The notes: generated by a model from the sequence alone, not told the origin. Shown: positions 50,396-59,598, numbered from the stretch's first letter. The stretch is DNA of 64,000 bases from Myxococcota bacterium (GCA_023150845.1 JAKLKD010000005.1:1-64000); one strand, 5' to 3'. A program made the numbers and translations.

Positions 50396-51364
50396 TCAGC
50401 ACGCCCCGCCCACGAGCGCGTCCACGAGCCCGCCCACGTCGGCGGGACCAAACCGGGTCACCCAGGCCGGGTTCGCGGCGCGCACGACGGGGCGGCGCAA
50501 GAAGCTCGGCACCACGGGCAAGGACTCGCTGCGGCTGACGTAGGCGAGCAGGCGGCGCAGGCGCGGGCGGGGGCGCTCGCGGTGGGGCTGGCGCTCGGTG
50601 GACTGGCAGAGGCGGTCGTGCACGGCGGCCAAGGTCGTCACGAGGCCCACGGCCTCGGCGCGGGAGACGGAGCCGACGAGGCGGCGCTCGCCGGGCAGAA
50701 GCTCCCCCAGAGCCCGCTGGGTGAGGGCTTCAGCGAGGGCGTCGATCTGCACGAAGGGCAGAGGGAGCTCCGCGCCCTCGACCCGCAGGCGCCCGTCGGA
50801 CTCCGCCGAGGCCGCCGCGGCGTCGAGCCAGCCCGAGAGGGGGCCCTCGATGCCCGAGGCGCCGTAGGGGTGCCCGGCGCGCACGATGACGGTCTCGACG
50901 CCGAGGCGGCGCGCCCAATGAATCGCCCGCGCCTCGGCCCCGGCCCGGGTGGCGAGCCACATCGAGCCGAAGCGCTCGGGGCCGACGTCGGGGTCGTCTG
51001 GGGCGGGCAGGTCGAGGAGCGCCGTCGAGAGCATCACGAGGCGCTCTGGCTGGGCGTAGGCGCCGAAGGCGTGCAACAACGACTGTGTGCCTTTGAGGTT
51101 CACCTCCAGGAGCCGGGGGTCCTCCGCCTGGCTGAGATCGGCGAGGTGAAGGCACACGGTCGCCCCGGCGAGGGCGGGCCCGTAGCGGTCGGGGGTGACG
51201 AGGTCGGCGACGACGATCTCGGCGTCCGGGGTCGCCCCGCGCCAGGCGTCACGCTCCTCAGGGCGCACGAGGAGCACGAGCTCAGGGCGCGGGCTGAGGC
51301 TTTGCAGGCGCTGCACGACGCGGCGCCCGAGCGGGGTCGTCGCCCCGGTGAGCACGATCCGCAT
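50396..51364 (-). CDS. NAD-dependent epimerase/dehydratase (extended SDR)
   Basis: 322 residues from MRIVLTGATTPLGRRV in a TGATG overlap with the DUF362 gene. The nucleotide motif GATTPLG, HLADLSQAEDPRLLEVNLKGTQSLLHA, MLSTALL and FVQIDALAEALTQ place it in the extended-SDR family. The catalytic Tyr-x3-Lys is not apparent (the region reads GSMWLATRAGAEA). It may therefore act on an unusual substrate or bind nucleotide only. Confidence 0.8.
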   Translation of the reverse strand: MRIVLTGATTPLGRRVVQRLQSLSPRPELVLLVRPEERDAWRGATPDAEIVVADLVTPDRYGPALAGATVCLHLADLSQAEDPRLLEVNLKGTQSLLHAFGAYAQPERLVMLSTALLDLPAPDDPDVGPERFGSMWLATRAGAEARAIHWARRLGVETVIVRAGHPYGASGIEGPLSGWLDAAAASAESDGRLRVEGAELPLPFVQIDALAEALTQRALGELLPGERRLVGSVSRAEAVGLVTTLAAVHDRLCQSTERQPHRERPRPRLRRLLAYVSRSESLPVVPSFLRRPVVRAANPAWVTRFGPADVGGLVDALVGGAC

Positions 51365-52551
51365 CAGCGACCTCCTTGGGGCGCGGGCAGCTCCCCCGCG
51401 TTGAGACGGCGCATGTGCTCGACGAGGGCGGGCTGCACCTCGTGCACACGCAGGGGGCAGCCCCCGACCAGGGGCACGCCGTGGGCCTCCGCCCAAGATC
51501 GTGCACAGTCACCGATGGCCAAGGAGAGCTCCCCGGCGGGGGGTGTGCGCCCCTCGGGCTGGTGGCCCATCCACACGTTGAGGCCCTTGAGCATGAGCAT
51601 CGAGACCACGGCGGCGACGTCGGCCACCCGGTGGGGGTTCTCCCGGGCGAAACGCTCCACCGAGGCCGCGGCGACCTGGCAGGTGGCGCAGGAGTCGCCG
51701 GGGTAGACCCGCACCCGGCGACCGTGCTGAATGTGCGCCCCGGGCCGCCGGTAGGTCCGGACGAGCGGCGCCCACTCCGGGGGCAGGCCGGGCAAGTTGC
51801 GGCCCCGGCGGGCGGCGAGCAGGCTGAGGTGGGGCACCTCGGCGGGGGCGATGCCCATGAGCGCGGCGGCGGCGCAGTCCACCTCAAGCAGGTCGTCACC
51901 GCCCAAGGTGAGGCCGTGGGGCACGGGGTCGCCGTGGTGGGGGCCCTCCCCCTCCATGCCGACGCCGCCCTCGATGAGGGTGAGGCTCGGCCAGGCCACG
52001 TCCGCCAAGGCCGCGAGCAGGCGGTCGAGGCCGTCGCGGTGGTACCGCAGGTGCTCGCTGTCGGGGATGAGGCCCATCAGCGACTTCGCGCCCCCGGCGA
52101 AGAGCGTGCCCATGTGGGTCTTGAGCGTGCCGAGCACGATCACGAGGTCAAACTCGCCGAGCGTCGTCGGCAGGAGCAGGGTGTCCTCGCCGCTGCGGCG
52201 CAAGGCCATGGGCTCGGTCTCGAGGTCGATGAGGCGGACGTGGGGGAACGACTCCAGGAGCTCGTTGCAGCCCGCGACCTTGAGCAGCTCGGTGAAGCTC
52301 AGGTACGGCACGTCGGGCGGGGTGAGCAGGGCGGTGTGGCCCAGGGCGGGCCGGGCGCCGCGGGCGACGAGCCAGGTGAGCACGGCCTCCAAGAACGCCG
52401 GGGAGCTGTTCTCGGCGGGGCGGGGATCCTGCCGCGCGCACCAGTCGGGCTTCACCAGCACCTTCGCCCCGGGGGGCAAGGTGGGCAAGAGCCGGTCGAG
52501 CAGCCGCGGGACGGCCTCGGCGGCGGTGGTGTAGGGCTCTAGAGCGAGCAT
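51364..52551 (-). CDS. DUF362 domain-containing protein
   Basis: 395 residues. The DUF362 pattern includes KVLVKPDWCAR, ILVIVLGTLKTHMGTLFAGGAKSLMGLIP-like residues (DLVIVLGTLKTHMGTLFAG) and LIEGGVGMEGEGP. A CATC pair near residue 290 and scattered Cys could bind metal or a cluster. DUF362 proteins often accompany Fe-S or radical chemistry, but the function is undefined. It forms an operon with the epimerase-like gene and diverges from a LysR regulator. Confidence 0.85.
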   Translation of the reverse strand: MLALEPYTTAAEAVPRLLDRLLPTLPPGAKVLVKPDWCARQDPRPAENSSPAFLEAVLTWLVARGARPALGHTALLTPPDVPYLSFTELLKVAGCNELLESFPHVRLIDLETEPMALRRSGEDTLLLPTTLGEFDLVIVLGTLKTHMGTLFAGGAKSLMGLIPDSEHLRYHRDGLDRLLAALADVAWPSLTLIEGGVGMEGEGPHHGDPVPHGLTLGGDDLLEVDCAAAALMGIAPAEVPHLSLLAARRGRNLPGLPPEWAPLVRTYRRPGAHIQHGRRVRVYPGDSCATCQVAAASVERFARENPHRVADVAAVVSMLMLKGLNVWMGHQPEGRTPPAGELSLAIGDCARSWAEAHGVPLVGGCPLRVHEVQPALVEHMRRLNAGELPAPQGGR

Positions 52552-52595
52552 CGTTCCTCCGAAGCCTCCCCCTTATCCCAGCGGGGCCGCGCGCC

Positions 52596-52624
52596 CCAAG
52601 GTCGGGCCCTTGGTTCTTGGGAAC
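52596..52624. promoter_or_regulatory. Inverted repeats in the LysR/DUF362 divergent region, candidate operator
   Basis: CCAAGG (52596-52601) pairs with CCTTGG (52608-52613) across 6 nt, and next to it GTTC (52613-52616) pairs with GAAC (52621-52624). They lie between the divergent DUF362 and lysR starts, where a LysR-type regulator normally binds. Confidence 0.4.
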
Positions 52625-52656
52625 TATTCAGGGTAGAGTGATCTTGTGGATCCATC

Positions 52657-53586
52657 ATGCAGAACCTGAATGACCCCCGGCTCGACGCCCTGGATCTCGG
52701 CAGCCTGCGCCTGCTGGGGCTCCTCTTGGAGACCCTGAGCGTCACGCGCAGCGCCGAGCGCCTGGGCGTGAGCCAGCCCACGGCGAGCCGCGGCCTCGCC
52801 CGGCTGCGGGCGGCCTTGGGGGATGAGCTCCTCGTGCGCGCCCGCGGCGGCTACGCCCTCACGCCCCGGGCCGAGCGCCTGCGCCCCCTGGTGGCCGACG
52901 CCTCGGCGGCTTTGGAGCGGGTCTTCGCCCCGGCCCGCTTCGACCCCGCGACGAGCGCCGTGCGTTTCCGGGTGGCCACGAGCGACCACGGCGCGCTCAC
53001 CGTGCTCGCCCCCGCCTTGGCCCGGCTGAGCCTGCGCGCGCCCTTCGTGCGCCTCGACGTGGCCCCTATCGAGCCCGACGCCTTACGCCAGCTTGAGCAA
53101 GGCGCCCTCGACCTCTTGATGTGGACCGACGATCACCTGCCCGCCGACTTCTACGCCCGTCGCCTCGTCGTCGAGGGCTACGCGGCGCTCGTGCGGGAGG
53201 GCCACCCGCTGCTCTACACCGCGATGGAGAGCCGCACCGAGGAGCTGGCGCGGTTTCCCCAGGTCGTGCCGATGGTGCAGGGCCCGGCGGGCTGGGTTGA
53301 GGACGACGCGCTCAGCCGCCTCGGCGTGCCCGAGGCCCCCGTCGCCATACGCACGCCGAGCTACGCCTCGGCGCCGTGGCTGGTGTCGGGCTCCGACCGT
53401 GTGCTCGTGGCGCCGCGCCGCCTCGCCGCGCTCTTCGCCGAGCGCGCGCCCGACCTCTGCGCGCTCCCCCTCGACGAGTCCGTCGCCACCGTCGAGCTTC
53501 GCCTTGTATGGCACGCCCGCTGCCACGCGGATCCGGCCCATATCCTGCTGCGTGGGGTGCTTCGAGAGGGTGCCGGAGCGAGTTGA
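52657..53586 (+). CDS. LysR-family transcriptional regulator
   Basis: 309 residues. The N-terminal HTH (LRLLGLLLETLSVTRSAERLGVSQPTASRGLARLRAALGDELLVR region, ending LLVRARGGYALTPRAE) is the LysR DNA-binding domain. The C-terminal substrate-binding half includes RFRVATSDHGALTVL and PAPLDLLMWTDD-like residues (GALDLLMWTDD). It is divergent from the DUF362/epimerase operon and probably controls it, responding to an unknown small molecule. Confidence 0.93.
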   Translation: MQNLNDPRLDALDLGSLRLLGLLLETLSVTRSAERLGVSQPTASRGLARLRAALGDELLVRARGGYALTPRAERLRPLVADASAALERVFAPARFDPATSAVRFRVATSDHGALTVLAPALARLSLRAPFVRLDVAPIEPDALRQLEQGALDLLMWTDDHLPADFYARRLVVEGYAALVREGHPLLYTAMESRTEELARFPQVVPMVQGPAGWVEDDALSRLGVPEAPVAIRTPSYASAPWLVSGSDRVLVAPRRLAALFAERAPDLCALPLDESVATVELRLVWHARCHADPAHILLRGVLREGAGAS

Positions 53587-53644
53587 CAAGGGCGTCGTTT
53601 ACGGGCTAATCAGCCCGGGCCTCTGACTCTCCAAGGACGGAACC

Positions 53645-54376
53645 ATGCGTCTTCGTTTGCCTGTCGTCTTGTCGTTCTCCGCCACCCTCATCGCCTGTGA
53701 CCCCACCGCTGGGGATGGAAAGGTCGGGGACGACCCGATCGACAGCGCCGTCGAAGGCGACGCGGACGCCGACGCGGACGGCGACACGGACTCGGACGCC
53801 GACGGCGACTCGGACAGCGACAGCGACAGCGACGCCGACACCGACTCGGACGCCGACGCCGACGTCGAGCTCTCTTGTGAGGGCTTCTCGGCGACGGCGA
53901 CAGAGTGGACCTTGCCGACGCTGGCTGGCGACTTCTCGGGCTGGGGCGCGTTCTACGCGACCTACGTCTCCGGCTACAACCGCTGGGTGGGGAGCGAGAC
54001 CAAGTACCTCTACGCCTCGACGATGGACCTGACCGGGGACGGCCTGCCCGACCTAGTGGTGACCCTGGACCAGGTGGACGCGCAGGTCGGGAACAAGTAC
54101 TGGCTGGTGTACAAGGGCGGCGCGAGCGGCTTCTCGACGACGGCGACGAAGTGGACCTTGCCGACGGTCGCTGGTGACTTCTCGGGCTGGGGCGCGTTCT
54201 ACGCGACGAGCGTCTCTGGCTACAACCGCTGGGTCGGGAGCGAGACCAAGTACCTCTACGCCTCGACGATGGACCTCACCGGCGACGGCGGGCCTGACCT
54301 CACGCTCACCTTGGACCAGGTGGACGAGGACGTCGGGAACAATCATTGGCTCGTGTATGAGGCCCTCTGCGAGTAG
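53645..54376 (+). CDS. Lipoprotein with acidic linker and two 82-residue tandem repeats
   Basis: 243 residues; lipobox ATLIACD. A (DADADGD/SDSD)n linker (residues ~36-75) precedes two near-identical 82-residue units beginning FSATATEWTLP and FSTTATKWTLP (DNA 53885-54130 and 54131-54373). Each holds GDFSGWGAFYAT, NRWVGSETKYLYASTMDL, TGDGxPDL and LDQVDxxVGN, with calcium-loop-like DxTGDGxPD. The repeats resemble a VCBS/FG-GAP propeller fragment. Exposed on the cell surface or periplasmic side; function unknown. Confidence 0.8.
   Translation: MRLRLPVVLSFSATLIACDPTAGDGKVGDDPIDSAVEGDADADADGDTDSDADGDSDSDSDSDADTDSDADADVELSCEGFSATATEWTLPTLAGDFSGWGAFYATYVSGYNRWVGSETKYLYASTMDLTGDGLPDLVVTLDQVDAQVGNKYWLVYKGGASGFSTTATKWTLPTVAGDFSGWGAFYATSVSGYNRWVGSETKYLYASTMDLTGDGGPDLTLTLDQVDEDVGNNHWLVYEALCE
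53755..53868 (+). repeat. Low-complexity Asp-Ala/Asp-Ser coding repeat
   Basis: GACGCGGAC/GACAGC-type hexamers encode the acidic linker of the repeat lipoprotein. The pattern is the same as at 2812-2985 in the FG-GAP/MopE gene. Confidence 0.8.
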
Positions 54377-54391
54377 GGGCCTCGGGCGCGC

Positions 54392-55006
54392 TCAGTCCGT
54401 GAGCTCGGCGAGGTTCACGCCGAGGGGCAGGGGCTGTTGGCGAAGCTCAAAGCCGTCCGCGCTCCAGTGGGCGCGGCAGCGGGCCTCGTACTTGTCGCTG
54501 GCGCCGACGAGCAGGCGGTCGCTGCCCTCGACGAGGCGCTGGGAGCGGTCGGCGGGGTTGCCGCAGACCGCGCAGACGGCGAGGTTCTTGGTGATGTACT
54601 CGGCCACGGCGAGGAGCTGGGGCATCGGCTCGAAGGGCACGCCGCGGTAGTCCATGTCGAGCCCGGCGACGATCACGCGCAGGCCGTCGTTGGCGAGGCT
54701 CTCGCAGAGGGCGACGAGCTCGGGGCCCATGAACTGCGCCTCGTCGATGGCGACCACCCGGGCGTCCTGGACGTAGCCGCGGATCTGGTGGACGTGGTCC
54801 ACCCGCACGGCGCGGAGCTGCTGGCCGGAGTGGGAGCCGACGGAGTCATCGGTGTAGCGGTTGTCGATGCGGGGCTTAAACACCACGACCCGCTGCCGGG
54901 CGTACATGGCGCGGCGCACCCGACGGATGAGCTCCTCGGTCTTGCCCGAGAACATGCAGCCCGTGATGACCTCGATCCAGCCGATGTCGCGCGGCGTCGG
55001 ATCCAT
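54392..55006 (-). CDS. tdk: Thymidine kinase
   Basis: 204 residues. P-loop GCMFSGKTEE, Walker-B-like VVAIDEAQF, lasso region GLDMDYRGVPFEPMP and a zinc ribbon with CAVCG and CRAH match type II bacterial thymidine kinases. It phosphorylates thymidine with ATP for nucleotide salvage. The start overlaps the stop of the upstream gene by one base (TGATG), so translation is coupled. Confidence 0.95.
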   Translation of the reverse strand: MDPTPRDIGWIEVITGCMFSGKTEELIRRVRRAMYARQRVVVFKPRIDNRYTDDSVGSHSGQQLRAVRVDHVHQIRGYVQDARVVAIDEAQFMGPELVALCESLANDGLRVIVAGLDMDYRGVPFEPMPQLLAVAEYITKNLAVCAVCGNPADRSQRLVEGSDRLLVGASDKYEARCRAHWSADGFELRQQPLPLGVNLAELTD

Positions 55007-56112
55007 CAGCCCCCCGCGAGGGTGGTGAGGCGCGTCTTGGTCTCAAACCACCGAATGACCACGCAGTCTTCTTCGATGCGGTGTTGGGCGGCGGTGCGCA
55101 GCGGCAGCTCGTCGGGCAGCAGCGGCGCGGCGGAGAAGGGGTTGGAGCAGGCCCGGCCGGTGAAGCTCGTCTGGGCGCCGGAGGGGCGCTCGACGAAGGC
55201 GACGCCGACGACGTTCCGGTAGAGCGGGTCCTTAAACAAGGAGGGCTCGGCGGCGCCGGAGAGCCCGGCCTCCCACGGGAGCTCGCTGGGATCCCCAGAG
55301 GTGCGGATCCAGCGGGGCTTGCCGTAGAGCAGCTCGCGCAGGTAACCCCGGCCGACGTTGAAGGGCTGGTCGGCGATGGGCATCAGGAGCAGGGGCTCGT
55401 CGCCGTAGGGGCCGAGGCGGGCGCGGTCGAGCTCTTGGAGCAGGCGGCGCTCGACGACGGCGATGGTGTGGGCGCCCAAGAAGGGCCCCAAGGTGAGGCG
55501 CACCGGGGGGCGACCCGGGCGCACCTTCTCGCCGGTGAGGCCGAACTCCAGCATGACCTCAGCGTCTTCGTAGGCGGCGAAGCGCCCGTCCCAGCCGCCG
55601 CTCTCGACCTCCTTGAGCCACATCTCGACGACGTGGCGCACGGGCTCGGGAGAGAAGTGCGGCGGCAGCCACTTCCGCACGATGACGATGAAGGAGAGCT
55701 TGGTGCTCACCCGGCACAAGGCGGCCTGGAGGCGGCGCACGGCGTCGGGGTCGGAGGGCTGGCGGTTTGAGTGCAAGAAGGCCAGCGGCAGCACGTTCAC
55801 GGCGCGGCCGTCGGGGCGGCGCGCGGCGAAGAGGCCCCCGGGCGAGCGCAGGCCGTCGAGGCGCCAGCCCCCGGCGCGCAGGGTGGCGGCGGCGGCCAGC
55901 TCCGCGAAGCCCTGGAAAAAACGCCGGTTGTCGAGTGAACGGAGCTGATCCGCGGCGCGTTCGGCGAGCCAAGGCGGCGCTTCAGCCACGGCGCGCTCGA
56001 TGACCTCCCGAACCTCGGCGCCTTCAGGGCTGTAGACCTGGCGCACGAAGGCGTGCGAGGCCCCGGGGAGCCGCTGCAGGTCATGGCTGAGGCTTTGGGT
56101 GAAGACGGTCAT
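55006..56112 (-). CDS. Conserved-looking protein of unknown function, coupled to tdk
   Basis: 368 residues. The first ~150 residues are helical with FFQGFAELAAAATLRAGGWRLDG, a pattern like the start of a PD-(D/E)XK nuclease fold (helix with Glu before a strand). However, no clear DxEx(K/Q) motif follows. The middle (LSFIVIVRKWLPPHFSPEPVRHVVEMWL) and the C-terminal region (LLLMPIADQPFNVGRGYLRELLYGKPRWIR) read as globular. It probably shares a transcript with tdk. Family not recognised. Confidence 0.65.
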   Translation of the reverse strand: MTVFTQSLSHDLQRLPGASHAFVRQVYSPEGAEVREVIERAVAEAPPWLAERAADQLRSLDNRRFFQGFAELAAAATLRAGGWRLDGLRSPGGLFAARRPDGRAVNVLPLAFLHSNRQPSDPDAVRRLQAALCRVSTKLSFIVIVRKWLPPHFSPEPVRHVVEMWLKEVESGGWDGRFAAYEDAEVMLEFGLTGEKVRPGRPPVRLTLGPFLGAHTIAVVERRLLQELDRARLGPYGDEPLLLMPIADQPFNVGRGYLRELLYGKPRWIRTSGDPSELPWEAGLSGAAEPSLFKDPLYRNVVGVAFVERPSGAQTSFTGRACSNPFSAAPLLPDELPLRTAAQHRIEEDCVVIRWFETKTRLTTLAGG

Positions 56113-56172
56113 GGTGCCTGGAGAGTGGACGCGCCGCGCCGCGCCGATCGGCCCTGTGGCGGGGCCCGGAGA

Positions 56173-57732
56173 CTATACGATCGCAGAGCGCACGGCAAGC
56201 GCGCAAGTCGTCCGGCGGCGAAGGCCGACAAACACCGCGAGGATCAGCGTCCAGGGCGGCGCCGCGCGGGTGGTCGGCGCGGCGCAACCACAGCGTGCCG
56301 GGAGATCTCCGGCGCGCGCGGCGCCGTGGCCGCTCACCGGGTCCGGCCCGGGCTCGCCGAGGTCCGCGGCGCGCAGCAGCAGGCCGTCGGTGATCTCGTC
56401 AGGGCCGTCGCGCCGGGCCCGATCCATCCACAGCGCCACGAGCCCGGCGACGTGGGGCGTGGCGGCGGAGCTGCCGTCAAAGAAGGGGGCGCTCCGGGTG
56501 CTCACGCCGCTCGGGCCGACGAGCTCAGGCTTGAGCCGCCCGTCGTCGGTGGGGCCTTGGGAGGAGTAGGCCGCCGGGCTGTCGTCGCCGAGGGGCAAGG
56601 CGCCGACGCTCAAGGCGCCACGGGCGTCCGCGGGCAAGGTGAGGGTGCCTGCCGTGGCCAAGGTCACGCCGCCGACGCCGCCGGGGCTGTAGATCCAGGC
56701 CATGAGGCCCTCGGCGGACCCGCCGCCTACCCAGCGCACCCGGGCCGAGGCGAGGCTCACGCCGACACAAGATGCCGCCTCGGTTGGGTCTCCTGCGCCG
56801 CGCTGGGCCTCGTCGCCGACGTCACAGGCCACGCCGCCGTCCTCGACGTGCAGGGCGAGGTCCACCGCCGCCGCCCCGAAGGGCTCGTCCCAGCGCAAGG
56901 ACACGCTCGCCCGGCCCCCGTCGTCGTTGAGGTAGACCCGCTCGGCCTCCCCCAAGGTGAGCCAGCCGTCGCCGTCGGCGTCGTGGAGGAGCCCCGCGGC
57001 GTAGCGCCCGACCTCGTTCCCGGCGGCGGCGACGTACGCCACCCCGGCGTCGTTCAGGCGGTCCACGGCCTGGCTCATCGGCGAGGCGCCGTCGGCGTGC
57101 CACACGTTGTCGAAGCCGAGGCTCCCGCAGACGAGGTCCACGCCGTCCTCCTCAGCCAAGCCGAGGGCCTCGATGAACTCCGCGGCGCTGGTGACGCGGT
57201 AGAGGCGCAGGGTGACCTCGGGGGCCACGTCGAGGATCACCTCGGCGACGGCGGCGCCGTGGGGGTCGCCCCCGGCCTCCCCGTAGACGAGCTCCACCTG
57301 GTCCGGCGGCAGCTCCTCCGGCGCGCTGTCCCAGCCGGAGAAGCCGACGTCGACGACGGCCACGGTGATGCCCCGGCCTGTGAGCCCGGCCTCGTCCCAG
57401 GTGGAGAGGTCCAGCGTGGCGCGGCCCTCGCTGACGACGGCTTTGGCGCTCGGGCGCCAGGGCGCGCCGACGTGCACGACGCCGGGGAGCGCGGCGAGCT
57501 CGGCCCAGGTGGCCGCGGGCGCGCTCAGGTCGATGAGCCCGCCGCCGCCGGGGAGGGCGCCGACGGCGAGGGGGCGCACGCCGGGGAGCGCCGCGGCGGC
57601 GGCGAGGGTGGTGGCGGCCTCGGCGGTCTCCCCGAGGCGCAGGGTGACGATCCCCACGTCGGGGGGCGGCTCGGCGGCCTGGGCGGCGTCGGCGAGCGTC
57701 AAGGCGAAGGCGAAGGACCAGGCGCGGCGCAT
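56173..57732 (-). CDS. Subtilisin-like S8 serine protease with MYXO-CTERM-type C-terminus
   Basis: 519 residues; signal peptide SFAFALTLADAAQA. The catalytic triad is in VAVVDVGFSG (Asp), GDPHGAAVAEVI (His) and FDGSSAATPHVAG (Ser). A calcium-type insertion (HDADGDGWLTLGEAE) and a beta domain sit between His and Ser. The C-terminus has CGC, a hydrophobic stretch (PWTLILAVFVGL) and RRR, the MYXO-CTERM layout processed by myxosortase. Ten or so residues follow RRR, longer than usual. It diverges from the HDAC-fold gene. Confidence 0.92.
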   Translation of the reverse strand: MRRAWSFAFALTLADAAQAAEPPPDVGIVTLRLGETAEAATTLAAAAALPGVRPLAVGALPGGGGLIDLSAPAATWAELAALPGVVHVGAPWRPSAKAVVSEGRATLDLSTWDEAGLTGRGITVAVVDVGFSGWDSAPEELPPDQVELVYGEAGGDPHGAAVAEVILDVAPEVTLRLYRVTSAAEFIEALGLAEEDGVDLVCGSLGFDNVWHADGASPMSQAVDRLNDAGVAYVAAAGNEVGRYAAGLLHDADGDGWLTLGEAERVYLNDDGGRASVSLRWDEPFGAAAVDLALHVEDGGVACDVGDEAQRGAGDPTEAASCVGVSLASARVRWVGGGSAEGLMAWIYSPGGVGGVTLATAGTLTLPADARGALSVGALPLGDDSPAAYSSQGPTDDGRLKPELVGPSGVSTRSAPFFDGSSAATPHVAGLVALWMDRARRDGPDEITDGLLLRAADLGEPGPDPVSGHGAARAGDLPARCGCAAPTTRAAPPWTLILAVFVGLRRRTTCALAVRSAIV

Positions 57733-57846
57733 GTCCGCAGGATGCCTCCCTTCGCCCCGATGCGCAACGCGGGCGAGCCGGGCGCCGAGTCCTGTACACT
57801 ACGCTTCCGCGCGTCCCGCTCTCTCTACGCCCGCCGTGAGCCACCG

Positions 57847-59598
57847 ATGAACCCCTGGTCCCGGCTGAAGGCCCAGGCCGCCCGCCTCATGCGTGGGCCC
57901 CTGCCGACCTTCTACGACCCCGCCTACCGCATCCCCATCGCCTCCTTGGAGCAGCGCGCGGGCATGGCCTTGCGCCGCGCGGACTTCGCGGCCTGGACCT
58001 TGGCTGACCTCGGGCTCTTGCGGGAGAACGACCTGCGCACCCCGCGCCGGGTGAGCTGGGGTGAGCTGGCCCGGGTGCACAGCGGCCGGCTCTTGGAGTC
58101 GTTGACCCAGCCCGAGACCTTGGCGCAGATCTTCGCCGTGCGTGTGGAGGAGCTCGACCCCGACGAGGTGCTCCACACCCTGCGCCTCGCCGTGGGCGCC
58201 ACCGTCGACGCCGCCCGGGAGGCGCTGCGGCGAAAGGGGCCGACCCTGAACCTCTTCGGGGGCTTCCACCACGCCGGGCCGGACAGCGCCGGGGGCTTCT
58301 GCGCGGTGAACGACCTCGCCGTGGCGATCTCCGTGGCGCGGGGCGAGGGCTTCGACGGCACGGTGCTCATCCTCGACCTCGACGCCCACCCGCCAGACGG
58401 CACGGCGCTCTGCGTCGCGGGGGACCCCAAGGTGCGCCTCGCGTCGCTCTCTGGCTCGGACTGGGGCGCGCTGCCCGAGGGCGTCGATGAGGTGCGGCTC
58501 CCCGAGGGCTGCCGGGACCCGGACTACCTGAGCGCCCTGGACGCCTTGCTCAAACGAAACCCGCCGGGCGACCTCAACCTCGTCGTCGCCGGGGGCGACG
58601 TGCTCGCCGGGGACCGCTTCGGGCGCCTCGGCCTCACGCTCAGCGGGGCGCGCCGCCGCGACCTGCGCGTCGCCCGTGCGCTCAAGGGCCGCGCGAGCGT
58701 CTGGGTGCCGTCGGGCGGGTACCACGACGACTCCTGGCGGGTGCTCGTGGGCACGGCCTTGGCCTTGGCGATGGACTCCGCGGACGACCCGCTCCCTGCG
58801 GACTACGAGCCCCTGCGTGCCCGGTTCTCCCGCATCTTTGAGGAGGTCTCGCCGACGCAGCTCGGCGGCGCCGAGGAGCCCTGGTTCTCCGCCGAGGACC
58901 TGGAGCAGTCCTTGGGGCAGCGGCCCCACAAAGATAAGCGGCTCCTGGGCTTCTACACCGCCGCGGGCCTTGAGTTCGCCTGCTACCAGTACGGCCTCTT
59001 CGACCAGATGCGCCGCCTCGGGTACACCAACCTGCACATCACCGTGGACGAGGCCGCCGGGGGAGACCGGGCGCGCACCTTAGGCACCGCCGACGGCAAG
59101 GAGCACGTGCTCGTCGAGATGGTGCTGGAGCGCCACCGCCTCAAGGACGAGGACCTGCTCTTCGTGAACTGGCTGACCCTGCGGCACCCCCGGGCGGCCT
59201 TCACCGCCGAGCGCCCCCAGCTCCCCGGCCAGAACGCCCCCGGCCTGGGCCTCGCGCCGGAGTTCACCCAGATCCTCGCCCTGATGGCGCGCCGCCTGCG
59301 GTACAAGGGCGTGATCTTCCGGCCGTCCCATTACCACGTCGCCTACGCCTGCCGTCGGCGCTTCCGCTTCACCGACCCCCTTCGCCAAGGCCGCTTCGAG
59401 GCCCTGAACCGCGACCTCGGCGGCCACCACCTCCTGGACGTGACCCGGGCGGTGTCCGAGGGCCGGGTGACGCTGAACGGCGAGCCCTACACCTGGGAGC
59501 CCGACGACATGGTGATGTGGCTCGACCGCGAGCCCACGGACGATCCGGCGGCCGAGGCGGAGCGCCAGCGGAGCCGGTTTGAGCTGCGGGGGGGCTAA
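57847..59598 (+). CDS. Histone deacetylase-fold protein with an additional C-terminal domain
   Basis: 583 residues from ATG 57847. A longer open frame runs back through the S8 gene on the other strand and is rejected. Residues ~70-330 have HDAC/acetoin-utilisation motifs: GGFHHAGPDSAGGFCAVNDLAVAI (His pair), LILDLDAHPPDGT (Asp/His zinc ligands), VAGGDVLAGDRFG (second Asp) and PSGGYHDDSW (catalytic Tyr). All are intact. The last ~220 residues (from FYTAAGLEFACYQYGLFDQMRR) form a separate domain I do not recognise. Substrates could be acetylated polyamines, proteins or acetoin-related compounds. Confidence 0.85.
   Translation: MNPWSRLKAQAARLMRGPLPTFYDPAYRIPIASLEQRAGMALRRADFAAWTLADLGLLRENDLRTPRRVSWGELARVHSGRLLESLTQPETLAQIFAVRVEELDPDEVLHTLRLAVGATVDAAREALRRKGPTLNLFGGFHHAGPDSAGGFCAVNDLAVAISVARGEGFDGTVLILDLDAHPPDGTALCVAGDPKVRLASLSGSDWGALPEGVDEVRLPEGCRDPDYLSALDALLKRNPPGDLNLVVAGGDVLAGDRFGRLGLTLSGARRRDLRVARALKGRASVWVPSGGYHDDSWRVLVGTALALAMDSADDPLPADYEPLRARFSRIFEEVSPTQLGGAEEPWFSAEDLEQSLGQRPHKDKRLLGFYTAAGLEFACYQYGLFDQMRRLGYTNLHITVDEAAGGDRARTLGTADGKEHVLVEMVLERHRLKDEDLLFVNWLTLRHPRAAFTAERPQLPGQNAPGLGLAPEFTQILALMARRLRYKGVIFRPSHYHVAYACRRRFRFTDPLRQGRFEALNRDLGGHHLLDVTRAVSEGRVTLNGEPYTWEPDDMVMWLDREPTDDPAAEAERQRSRFELRGG

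Noticed and set aside
56053-57846. N-terminal extension of the HDAC-fold gene back to 56053
   Set aside because: It would run through the S8 protease gene on the other strand. The translation there is low-complexity and the ATG at 57847 begins the recognisable protein.
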